From: Bacteroidetes bacterium UBA6063
Lineage (GTDB): Bacteria; Bacteroidota; Bacteroidia; NS11-12g; UBA9320
Assembly (NCBI GenBank): GCA_002428905.1
Contig: DIYD01000196.1
Span: 1 to 6,481 of the forward strand
DNA length: 6,481 bases
Reading direction: 5' to 3'
A program made the position numbers and the translations under genes. This document shows, piece after piece, positions 1 through 5,950 of the stretch; positions within the stretch are counted from its first letter, which is position 1, and the number at the start of each line of letters is the position of its first letter. Below the pieces are notes generated by a model, which had not been told where the DNA came from, ran no database searches, and saw nothing but the letters and a program-made list of their open reading frames with translations.

Positions 1-1
1 G

Positions 2-1348
2 TTTCAATATTCCAAGGAATTAAATACGCATGCCGTAATTGTCGGCTTTGGCCCTGCCGGTATGTTTGCGGCGCTTCAACTCTTAAGTCAGGGGATTAGG
101 CCCATCATCATTGAACGCGGTAAAAAGGTTAAAGACAGACGCCGGGATTTGGTAGACATATATCGTAAAAGGGTAGTGCATGAAGATAGTAACTATTGTT
201 TTGGCGAAGGTGGCGCGGGTACTTTTTCAGACGGTAAACTGTATACAAGGAGTAAAAAACGCGGTGAGATAAATCAGGTATTGAAAGCCCTGGTGGAACA
301 TGGTGCGAAATCAGAAATCCTGTATGAAGCGCACCCGCATATCGGAACCAATAAGCTACCTGGAATTGTAGAAAACATAAGACATACGATCGAAGAACGA
401 GGTGGTGAGGTGCGATTCGATACAAAGCTCACCGACATTCACGTTGAAAACGGTGAAGTAGTGGCCATAGAGACCAATACGGGCAGAATAGCTACGAATC
501 ACCTAATACTGGCTACAGGGCATTCTGCCCGTGATATTTTTACCTTGCTGAATAGACAAGGTATATCGATTGAGGCAAAGCCTTTTGCCTTGGGTGTGCG
601 CATAGAACATCCGCAGGAAATGATCGATCGCATCCAATACAAATGCAAGACAAGAGGTGCTTACCTGCCTCCTGCAAGTTATTCCATCGTGAACCAGGTA
701 AAGGGTAGGGGTGTTTTCTCTTTTTGCATGTGTCCGGGAGGAATAATTGCTCCCGCTATGACAGCTAGCGATGAAATAGTGGTGAACGGTTGGTCTCCAA
801 GTAAACGAAATGGGGAATTTGCCAATAGTGGGTTTGTGGTAGAGATCCGCCCCGAAGACTGGAAACGGTTCGGAACCAGTAACGCACTGGCGGCCATGCA
901 GTTTCAAGCGGAGGTTGAAAAAAGAGCATTTGAACTGGCCGGAAGTGACCTTAAGGCGCCGGGCCAGCGGGTAGGTGACTTTGTACGTAACAAGTTGTCT
1001 GCGCGATTAAATGAGACGTCCTATCTGCCGGGGGTGGCATCGACCGACCTTACGCAGGTCTTACCCAGATTTGTTCACCAGCGTATTCGGGAAGCGATCA
1101 TTCATTTTGGTAAGCGAATGAAGGGCTACAACAGCAACGAAGGCATGTTAGTCGGTGTAGAATCCAGAACATCTTCACCCGTGCGAATTCCACGAGACAG
1201 AACTACATTACAGCATCCCGAGGTAGCAGGGTTGTATCCATGTGGAGAAGGTGCTGGATATGCCGGAGGCATAATGTCAGCTGCGTTAGATGGGATTGCT
1301 TGTGCGAAGGCTATTGCTAATGTAGCAATTGATCAATTTAACAATTAA
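2..1348 (+). CDS. FAD-dependent dehydrogenase, COG2509 type (5' end outside window)
   Basis: This is a flavoprotein oxidoreductase; the family's physiological substrate is not established. The reading frame is open from base 2, so the first in-frame ATG (base 62) is internal: just before it lies the FAD/NAD dinucleotide-binding motif VIVGFGPAG, residues 12-20 of the 448 visible, followed by an acidic strand end (IIIERG). Other family marks are the glycine-rich stretch FGEGGAGTFSDGKLYTRSKK, the second nucleotide-fold strand LILATGHSARD, and the C-terminal FAD-contacting stretch GLYPCGEGAGYAGGIMSAALDG. Full-length relatives are longer than 500 residues with an extra N-terminal region, so I infer that several dozen residues are missing at the left edge. 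The last residues (about NVAIDQFNN) are encoded by the first two units of a 16-bp tandem repeat, and the TAA stop sits in the second unit. The gene converges on phoH. The family call is firm; the function is not. Confidence 0.88.
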   Translation, partial: FQYSKELNTHAVIVGFGPAGMFAALQLLSQGIRPIIIERGKKVKDRRRDLVDIYRKRVVHEDSNYCFGEGGAGTFSDGKLYTRSKKRGEINQVLKALVEHGAKSEILYEAHPHIGTNKLPGIVENIRHTIEERGGEVRFDTKLTDIHVENGEVVAIETNTGRIATNHLILATGHSARDIFTLLNRQGISIEAKPFALGVRIEHPQEMIDRIQYKCKTRGAYLPPASYSIVNQVKGRGVFSFCMCPGGIIAPAMTASDEIVVNGWSPSKRNGEFANSGFVVEIRPEDWKRFGTSNALAAMQFQAEVEKRAFELAGSDLKAPGQRVGDFVRNKLSARLNETSYLPGVASTDLTQVLPRFVHQRIREAIIHFGKRMKGYNSNEGMLVGVESRTSSPVRIPRDRTTLQHPEVAGLYPCGEGAGYAGGIMSAALDGIACAKAIANVAIDQFNN

Positions 1349-1448
1349 TCAATGTAACAATTAATCAATGTAACAATTAATCAATGTAGCAATTAATCAA
1401 TGTAGCAATTGGTCCATGTAGCAATTGGTCCATGTAGCAATTGGATTA
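1321..1448. repeat. Tandem array of eight 16-bp units between convergent genes
   Basis: Eight contiguous 16-bp units start at 1321, 1337, 1353, 1369, 1385, 1401, 1417 and 1433. The consensus is TGTARCAATTRRTCMA. Units 3 and 4 are identical (TGTAACAATTAATCAA), and so are units 6 and 7 (TGTAGCAATTGGTCCA). Unit 5 is intermediate, and unit 8 keeps only its first 12 bases. Variants change stepwise along the array, as expected for growth by slipped-strand duplication. Unit 1 and most of unit 2's first half lie inside the dehydrogenase gene. The units contain small palindromes (CAATTG, ATTGATCAAT, ATTAAT), so transcripts could form several weak hairpins. There are no spacers, so this is not CRISPR. 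The 116-bp intergenic gap (1349-1464) holds little else. Confidence 0.95.
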
Positions 1449-1457
1449 TGGTTTTAT

Positions 1458-1472
1458 TGCTCTATTAGAGCA
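1458..1472 (-). terminator. Small hairpin over the phoH stop codon, possible weak terminator
   Basis: A perfect 6-bp inverted repeat (TGCTCT, three-base loop, AGAGCA) spans the end of phoH and includes its tandem stop codons TAA TAG. On the minus-strand transcript it is followed by ATAAAACC, which is not a U-tract, so it does not fit a classical intrinsic terminator. On the plus strand it is followed by GTTCGTTT, also weak. It is the only stem-loop I found between the two convergent genes apart from the repeat array itself. Its role is therefore uncertain. Confidence 0.25.
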
Positions 1473-2793
1473 GTTCGTTTGCTAAATTGGCCAGCTCACT
1501 ACGTTCACCTTTCTCCAGGTTCACATGGCAGAACAATCGATGGTTTTTTACCTTGTCGATCAGGAAAGACAATCCATTACTTTCGGCATCCAGATAAGGC
1601 GTGTCGATTTGATTGATATCACCGGTAAAGACAATCTTTGTGTTCTCACCGGCACGGGTGATAATGGTCTTAATCTCATGCGGAGTAAGGTTTTGTGCCT
1701 CATCCACAATGAAGAAAACGTTGCTTAATGTTCTTCCGCGAATGTATGCCAGAGGTGCGATCGCAATCTTCTCCGTTTGCACCATGTCATTGATTCGACG
1801 AAACTCTTTATCGGTTTCCTTGAACTGACTTTTGATGAATTTCAGGTTGTCCCAAATCGGTTGCATGTACGGATCAACCTTGGCGTTGGCATCACCCGGT
1901 AAGAAACCAATATCGCGATTGCTCAAAGGCACAATGGGTCGCGTGATATAAATCTGGTGAAAAGAACTCCGTTGCTCCAACGCCGCTGCCAGTGCCATTA
2001 AGGTCTTGCCGGTACCGGCCACACCACGTAGTGTAATCAACTTAATGTCGGGGTCCATTAAGGCATGAATTGCAAAGGCTTGTTCTGCGTTTCTCGGTTT
2101 TATGCGATGTACCGATTGCTTTTCTACACGCTCTACCACATCTTCTGAAGAGTTGTAATACCCCAATGCTGATTTTTTCCCATTATTAAGGATCAAAAAG
2201 TGATTGTATGGAAGCTTGGTGCGACTAACTTTCTTTACAGGTATGGTGTCTTTAGCAAAAAGCTGGTCGATGAGTGAGGATTCGATGTCATTTATGACAG
2301 ACTTCCCCGTATATAGCTTATCCAGATTGGTAATCTTGCCCGTTTGGTAGTCTTCTGCCATCAGATTAAATGCTTTCGCCTTAACGCGTAAGCAAATGTC
2401 TTTAGAGATCAGAATGACCTGTCGGCGTGGATATTCCTGTTTGACCGATAGCGCCGCATTTATGATCTTGTTGTCGTTTTTATAATCATCAAAGGTGTCT
2501 GCCGCATTATTCTCTAAATCGTCCCCTTCCTTTATGATTTTTAGCTTTCCCTTACCACGAGCAATTTTGACCCAGTTATTCAGCAACGAATCGGATGAGA
2601 CCGTATTCAAAAACCGAATGAAGCTTCGAGCCTCGTAATTCTTTGAGTCTCCACCTTTTTTGAATGTATCCAATTCTTCCAATACCTGAATTGGAATTGC
2701 CACATCATTATCCTCAAAGTTTGAAACTGAATTGTGATCGTAGAGAATCACAGAAGTATCTAGTACGAATATCTTTTTCTTGCTTACTGCCAT
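1465..2793 (-). CDS. phoH: PIN domain-PhoH family ATPase
   Basis: The 442-residue cytosolic protein joins a PIN-type nuclease domain to a PhoH P-loop ATPase. Characterised fusions of this kind (mycobacterial PhoH2) unwind and cleave RNA, so an RNA-processing role is likely by homology. The PIN domain covers about residues 7-150. It has LDTSVILYD (D12), acidic VLEELD (E39, E40, D41) and DNKIINAAL (D108) as candidate metal-binding acids. The PhoH domain covers about 235-440, with Walker A GVAGTGKT at 257-264, Walker B VFFIVDEAQN with D364-E365, and a sensor-like IVFTGDINQID near 388-398. I chose the ATG at 2793 (MAVSKKKIFVLDTSV). A TTG five codons upstream is possible but unneeded, and neither start has a good ribosome-binding site. 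The gene ends with tandem stops TAA TAG. It lies 104 bp downstream of purN and could be read from that operon or from its own promoter. Family assignment is firm; the symbol follows common usage. Confidence 0.93.
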   Translation of the reverse strand: MAVSKKKIFVLDTSVILYDHNSVSNFEDNDVAIPIQVLEELDTFKKGGDSKNYEARSFIRFLNTVSSDSLLNNWVKIARGKGKLKIIKEGDDLENNAADTFDDYKNDNKIINAALSVKQEYPRRQVILISKDICLRVKAKAFNLMAEDYQTGKITNLDKLYTGKSVINDIESSLIDQLFAKDTIPVKKVSRTKLPYNHFLILNNGKKSALGYYNSSEDVVERVEKQSVHRIKPRNAEQAFAIHALMDPDIKLITLRGVAGTGKTLMALAAALEQRSSFHQIYITRPIVPLSNRDIGFLPGDANAKVDPYMQPIWDNLKFIKSQFKETDKEFRRINDMVQTEKIAIAPLAYIRGRTLSNVFFIVDEAQNLTPHEIKTIITRAGENTKIVFTGDINQIDTPYLDAESNGLSFLIDKVKNHRLFCHVNLEKGERSELANLANELL

Positions 2794-2897
2794 AGACTTA
2801 CTACGCAAGTTAAGTAACCTCGGTATATAAAAACCGAATGTTATTATGATGTATATAACTCGTTATAACATCAAAAAATCATAACAGCATGTAGGCC
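2794..2897 (-). other. purN-phoH intergenic gap with overlapping inverted repeats
   Basis: This 104-bp AT-rich gap separates purN from phoH. Three inverted repeats are visible in plus-strand coordinates. The first is 2848-2859 with 2862-2872 (GATGT-A-TATAAC against GTTATA-ACATC, 11 pairs with one bulged base and a two-base loop). The second is 2844-2850 with 2878-2884 (TTATGAT/ATCATAA), which shares bases 2848-2850 with the first, so the two cannot form together. The third is 2820-2824 with 2833-2837 (TCGGT/ACCGA). On the minus-strand transcript a run of six U (2878-2873) comes before the first hairpin rather than after it, which argues against an intrinsic terminator. I found no TAnnTTTG promoter element here. 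The role is unknown. Confidence 0.45.
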
Positions 2898-3470
2898 TTA
2901 ATTCAAACCCAGGGCGTAGGTTTCTACGGTCTTTGGAAAATGCTCATATTCCAATTCATGTATCTTTTGAGCCAGGGATTCTGGCGTATCTTCTGGAGAA
3001 ACCAGGGTCTTCGCTTGATGCAAATGACCGCCGTGGTCATACTCTTCGTCCACCAGGTGAATTGTTATACCAGACTCGGATTCCTGGTTTTCAATAACGG
3101 CTTTGTGCACGTTCATACCATACATGCCTTTTCCTCCATACCTGGGCAGCAGTGCAGGGTGCACATTTACTATTCGATCTTGAAAGGCCAGAATTAGGTT
3201 TTCTGGAATCAACCATAAAAAACCTGCAAGTACAACCAGGTCAATGCCGTCCTTCTTCAATTGATCCGTCACCATACCTGTGTTCAGTTGTCGTTTGGTG
3301 AATAGGTGTAACGGAATATTATTTGAAAAAGCTTTGGTGATGATGCCGGCCATTGGGTTGTTGCAGTATACCTTAGTCACCTCAATAGATTCGTGTTCTC
3401 TGAAGTATGCGTTGAGATTAATGGCGTTTGAACCATTCCCACTTGCAAATATGCCCAGCTTAATTTTCAT
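2898..3470 (-). CDS. purN: Phosphoribosylglycinamide formyltransferase (GAR transformylase)
   Basis: PurN catalyses the third step of de novo purine synthesis in the cytosol, transferring a formyl group from 10-formyltetrahydrofolate to GAR. The 190-residue protein starts MKIKLGIFASGNGSN; the phosphate-binding loop G11-N-G-S-N15 has the same spacing as the E. coli enzyme. The catalytic triad is present: N102 and H104 in IVNVHPALLP, and D145 in DEEYDHGG, where the usual DGG is DHGG, a small variation. HQAK follows as in the family. The length is typical of Bacteroidota versions and about 20 residues shorter than E. coli PurN. The ATG at 3470 is chosen because homology begins there. The reading frame is open upstream to 3557, but that stretch lies inside the DUF4837 gene and is unlike PurN. 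The start overlaps the upstream gene by 11 bp and follows the purine-rich GAAGAGAAGA, so translational coupling is likely. Confidence 0.96.
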   Translation of the reverse strand: MKIKLGIFASGNGSNAINLNAYFREHESIEVTKVYCNNPMAGIITKAFSNNIPLHLFTKRQLNTGMVTDQLKKDGIDLVVLAGFLWLIPENLILAFQDRIVNVHPALLPRYGGKGMYGMNVHKAVIENQESESGITIHLVDEEYDHGGHLHQAKTLVSPEDTPESLAQKIHELEYEHFPKTVETYALGLN

Positions 3471-4542
3471 TCTTCTCTTCAAAGGTGCTTGAAGCGAGTT
3501 CAAGTTGACGCAATAAGTGTTGTTTCTTTTTTCCCGGAGCAAAGACATTGTTTTCAATAGTCACAACCTTTTTCTGCTTGGGACAGTATATCGTGTAACT
3601 CACAAACGGGCCTCCGAAGAAGTCATTTTTCATTTCCCACCAACCTCTTAGCTCAACTGCTTTCAGTCCGTTTATACTGGTTGACCGCTTAAACAATTCT
3701 ACATTTTTGGTATCTGTAGACATATACGTGGGAACACTGTCCGCCCGATCGGGGCCATGAATGTATTTCTTAAGCACTTCGTTTCTTCGTTCGATAATGT
3801 ATGCAGATGTGAACTGATATTCGCCTTCAAAGGGCTCTTCATAGATGTAGAGTCCAAGTGCACGATCATCACTGTACGTACGTTTAATGCCGTTGAAATC
3901 AGGACCGCTCACTGATAGACGGAAATTGGATGGTGTTCGAACACCATAGCCATAATTCTCCATCATTCGATTGTAGAATACATCATCGTCTTTAGACCCT
4001 TTAATGATTTGTGTTATCGACGTTTTTCGCTCTGTTTTTTGGGCTAACTCAAACAGTCGCTTACTGTTTGCCTTTAATTTCGACTTCAGGTCATCAACAG
4101 AGCTGGAAAGAATAACGGTCACTTCTTGAGGTTTGGCAAACACGTCCTTTAAAACAAAGACAGACTCACCATTGGCTTGTTTTTCCTGCATCAGTTTGAT
4201 CAACTCTTCACCCAGTGCAGGTGCAAGTTTGTGTTCAAATTCCTTTTGATAAACAATGCAAAGATTGTAATTGTGCTTAAAGTACTTTTTGAATTCTGAA
4301 GGTCTGCATCGCACAATTTTATAATAAGGCTCAACACCGGGCATGCCTTCTAGATGCCTTTTATAAACCGAATCAATGTCGAGCATAGTGGCGGCATAGG
4401 TTACATCGTCTACCAGAAGAGCAACCTTACCAATTTCTCCCATGGCATTTGGGATGATTTTCTTCGTACCAGTGTTTTTTTTATCTGTACACCCCGTTAG
4501 CACTATGGCAGTGAGTAGGGTAAATGCGACGAGTTGTTTCAT
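3460..4542 (-). CDS. DUF4837 family lipoprotein, function unknown
   Basis: The 360-residue protein has a lipoprotein signal peptide: MKQ, a hydrophobic stretch (about residues 4-16) and the lipobox LTGC with lipidated Cys18. It should be anchored in the cell envelope. The residues after Cys (TDKKNTGTKK) are basic rather than acidic and do not resemble the surface-export signals described for Bacteroidota lipoproteins, so a periplasm-facing position is more likely (inference). The body fits DUF4837 as I know it: an early GEIGKVALLVDD strand, MPGVEPYYKIVRCRPSEFKKYFKHNYNL, a central GYGVRTPSNFRLS, and near the end the conserved pattern GPDRADSVPTYMSTDT, ELRGWWEMKNDFFGGPFVSYT and a basic APGKKKQHLLRQLE. 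I see no catalytic motif. It starts 7 bp after the transglycosylase stop and overlaps purN by 11 bp, so it is mid-operon. Pairing with a cell-wall enzyme hints at an envelope role but does not prove one. Confidence 0.85.
   Translation of the reverse strand: MKQLVAFTLLTAIVLTGCTDKKNTGTKKIIPNAMGEIGKVALLVDDVTYAATMLDIDSVYKRHLEGMPGVEPYYKIVRCRPSEFKKYFKHNYNLCIVYQKEFEHKLAPALGEELIKLMQEKQANGESVFVLKDVFAKPQEVTVILSSSVDDLKSKLKANSKRLFELAQKTERKTSITQIIKGSKDDDVFYNRMMENYGYGVRTPSNFRLSVSGPDFNGIKRTYSDDRALGLYIYEEPFEGEYQFTSAYIIERRNEVLKKYIHGPDRADSVPTYMSTDTKNVELFKRSTSINGLKAVELRGWWEMKNDFFGGPFVSYTIYCPKQKKVVTIENNVFAPGKKKQHLLRQLELASSTFEEKNEN
3471..3480 (-). promoter_or_regulatory. Purine-rich ribosome-binding region of purN inside the DUF4837 gene
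   Basis: On the minus strand GAAGAGAAGA directly precedes the purN ATG. These bases also encode the Glu-Glu-Lys near the C-terminus of the upstream lipoprotein. It is the most Shine-Dalgarno-like site in the window, although it sits closer to the ATG than an ideal one. It supports the choice of 3470 as the purN start and suggests re-initiation by ribosomes finishing the upstream gene. Confidence 0.4.
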
Positions 4543-4549
4543 AGGTTAA

Positions 4550-5770
4550 TTACAGGTATAGTTTTAACCGGTTCCCCGGATGGATCATATTCGATCGTAA
4601 ATTGTTCCATTCTTTTATTTCATTTACCGAACATCCTTTTCGGTTTGCAATGGCATTTAAGGAGTCACCGCGTCGAACTACGTAAACCGTCTCCACCACA
4701 GCAGGAGTGTACGATTCGCTTAAGGCCAATATGTCTCCTTCTTTTTCAATAAACTGGTAAGCGATGTCGTTGGGCAGGTTTATTTCAATCGATTTAACAT
4801 TGACCGGAATATTATCACTCTTCAATTGCGGATTTAATGTTCGGATCTCTTTCACATCAATTCCTAAAACTTCCGACATTGCCTTTAAGTTGTGGTTTGG
4901 CGTGCAGGTTACCTTGGTAATATCTTTGCTGGGCATTTCAATCCATGCCGGATAAATGCCATACTGATCATAGAAGTTCATAAGGTAAGCTACCGCAATG
5001 AAGGATGGAATGTAATTCTTCGTTTGAGTCGGAAGGTATGGATAAATCTCCCAGAAACCGGTTTTGCCACCCGAACGTCGCATGGCTTTACGGATGTTAC
5101 CAGGTCCACAATTGTAGCTTGCGATAACCACGAGCCAATCATCGAATACCAATGACATATCCTTGAAGTATTTGGCAGCGGCCTCGGTGCTTTTTACTAC
5201 ATCTCTACGTTCGTCTTGATAGCGGTCAATTTTTAAATCATAAATCTTGCCGGTGTAAGGCATGAATTGCCATAACCCAACAGCACCTGATCTTGAAGTA
5301 GCGTAGGGATTGAGTGCACTCTCTATTACACTTACATATTTCAACTCAAGAGGTAAGTCGTTTTTATCTAAAATGGTCTCATAGATTGGGAAGTAATGCT
5401 CACTTAGTGTAATCATCTGCTTCAATTTCGCCTGCCAATCGGTGCCAAAATACTCGATGAAGCGTTTAACCTGACTGTTGTAATCGAGTGGAATACGGAA
5501 TTCCAATGACTGTACGTGTGAAAAAAACATGCTGCTATCTACAGGGAATACGCCGTCTTCAAACTCGGTGATTTCGTCTGTGAAAAATACAGCGGTAGTT
5601 TCTTTAGTTGCTTGGTTATCAGTAGTTTCGGCTGATTTTGTTTCTGCAACTACAGGTTGCTCCACACCGTTCGAGTCGGTTTTTTCGATTTCTTTTTCCT
5701 CCGTCGCATATCCCGATAATGCGAGAAAACCAGCAATCCCAGTGAATAGTATGTTCTTTGTTAATGACAT
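4550..5770 (-). CDS. MltD-like lytic murein transglycosylase with LysM domain
   Basis: This enzyme should cleave the glycosidic bond between MurNAc and GlcNAc in peptidoglycan, in the periplasm. The 406-residue protein begins with a type I signal peptide (MSLTKNILFTGIAGFLALSGYA, probable cleavage after A22; no lipobox). A Glu/Thr-rich, probably disordered linker runs to about residue 65. The SLT (GH23) domain covers about 125-270. It contains the catalytic Glu150 in VIESALNP, GAVGLWQFMP (163-171), AAAKYF, ASYNCGPGNIRKAM (217-230) and TKNYIPSFIAVAYL. A degenerate LysM-like stretch (about 293-332, NHNLKAMSEVLGI...LNPQL) comes before a clear C-terminal LysM (362-406, VYVVRRGDSLNAIANRKGCS). All key motifs are intact. 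It is the first gene of a probable operon with DUF4837 and purN. The resemblance is to MltD, but orthology with E. coli mltD is not shown, so no symbol is given. Confidence 0.94.
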   Translation of the reverse strand: MSLTKNILFTGIAGFLALSGYATEEKEIEKTDSNGVEQPVVAETKSAETTDNQATKETTAVFFTDEITEFEDGVFPVDSSMFFSHVQSLEFRIPLDYNSQVKRFIEYFGTDWQAKLKQMITLSEHYFPIYETILDKNDLPLELKYVSVIESALNPYATSRSGAVGLWQFMPYTGKIYDLKIDRYQDERRDVVKSTEAAAKYFKDMSLVFDDWLVVIASYNCGPGNIRKAMRRSGGKTGFWEIYPYLPTQTKNYIPSFIAVAYLMNFYDQYGIYPAWIEMPSKDITKVTCTPNHNLKAMSEVLGIDVKEIRTLNPQLKSDNIPVNVKSIEINLPNDIAYQFIEKEGDILALSESYTPAVVETVYVVRRGDSLNAIANRKGCSVNEIKEWNNLRSNMIHPGNRLKLYL

Positions 5771-5784
5771 AATTCGTATGTATT

Positions 5785-5815
5785 CAAACGCACAATAAGC
5801 CTAATAATTGTCAAA
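5785..5815 (-). promoter_or_regulatory. Candidate promoter of the transglycosylase operon
   Basis: On the minus strand a TTTG (5815-5812) is followed after 19 bases by TGCGTTTG (5792-5785). This resembles the Bacteroidota promoter pair, a -33 TTTG and a -7 TAnnTTTG, with one mismatch in the -7 box (G for A at the second position). Transcription would start close to 5778, leaving a leader of only about 8 bases. That is short but tolerable in a phylum that makes little use of Shine-Dalgarno sites. It is a pattern match only. Confidence 0.3.
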
Positions 5816-5874
5816 GCCTCAAATAAAATTGTGAAACACCGATCACATTACTAGACAGCGTTTAAAGCCTCAAA
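5813..5874. repeat. 11-bp direct repeat in the divergent intergenic region
   Basis: AAAGCCTCAAA occurs exactly at 5813-5823 and again at 5864-5874. The copies are offset by 51 bp, close to five helical turns. Both lie in the 180-bp gap (5771-5950) between the divergent transglycosylase and alanine dehydrogenase-like genes, and each touches a promoter-like element. A pair of regulator-binding sites is a reasonable but untested reading. Chance duplication in AT-rich DNA is the alternative. Confidence 0.5.
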
Positions 5875-5878
5875 AGTA
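5871..5878 (-). promoter_or_regulatory. Alternative -7 element for the transglycosylase operon
   Basis: The minus strand reads TACTTTTG here, an exact match to TAnnTTTG. No TTG or TTTG lies at the expected distance upstream, so the -33 half is missing. If used, the leader would be roughly 95 bases and would contain both copies of the 11-bp direct repeat, or nearly so. It competes with the candidate at 5785-5815, and I cannot choose between them from sequence alone. Confidence 0.25.
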
Positions 5879-5897
5879 GCTTTTCTGGCGATTGATT

Positions 5898-5905
5898 TAT
5901 CTTTG
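5898..5905 (+). promoter_or_regulatory. Candidate -7 promoter element of the alanine dehydrogenase-like gene
   Basis: TATCTTTG is an exact match to the Bacteroidota -7 consensus TAnnTTTG and lies 45 bases before the ATG at 5951, a plausible leader length. No matching -33 TTTG is visible at the usual spacing. The element overlaps the left arm of an inverted repeat (5900-5905 TCTTTG, 5912-5917 CAAAGA, six-base gap). That repeat could be an operator placed over the transcription start. Confidence 0.4.
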
Positions 5906-5950
5906 ATCTACCAAAGAAATTTATTACCTTCTAAATCGCAAATTCCGTTT

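Noticed and set aside
503..907. Antisense open frame of 134 codons across the dehydrogenase gene
   Set aside because: The opposite strand carries an unmistakable conserved protein. The antisense product shows no recognisable domain or motif and looks like a shadow frame.
1321..1448. Regular repeats that might suggest a CRISPR array
   Set aside because: Units are only 16 bp and directly abutting, with no unique spacers and no cas genes nearby.
2794..2808. Extended phoH start at a TTG, giving five more residues
   Set aside because: The ATG at 2793 gives the family-like N-terminus MAVSKKKIFVLDTSV; the extra residues have no support.
3471..3557. N-terminal extension of PurN by 29 residues
   Set aside because: The extension lies entirely within the DUF4837 coding region in another frame, and PurN homology, including the correctly numbered phosphate loop, begins at the ATG at 3470.
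4892..5155. Plus-strand open frame across the transglycosylase domain
   Set aside because: It mirrors the conserved SLT domain on the minus strand, and its translation resembles no protein family.
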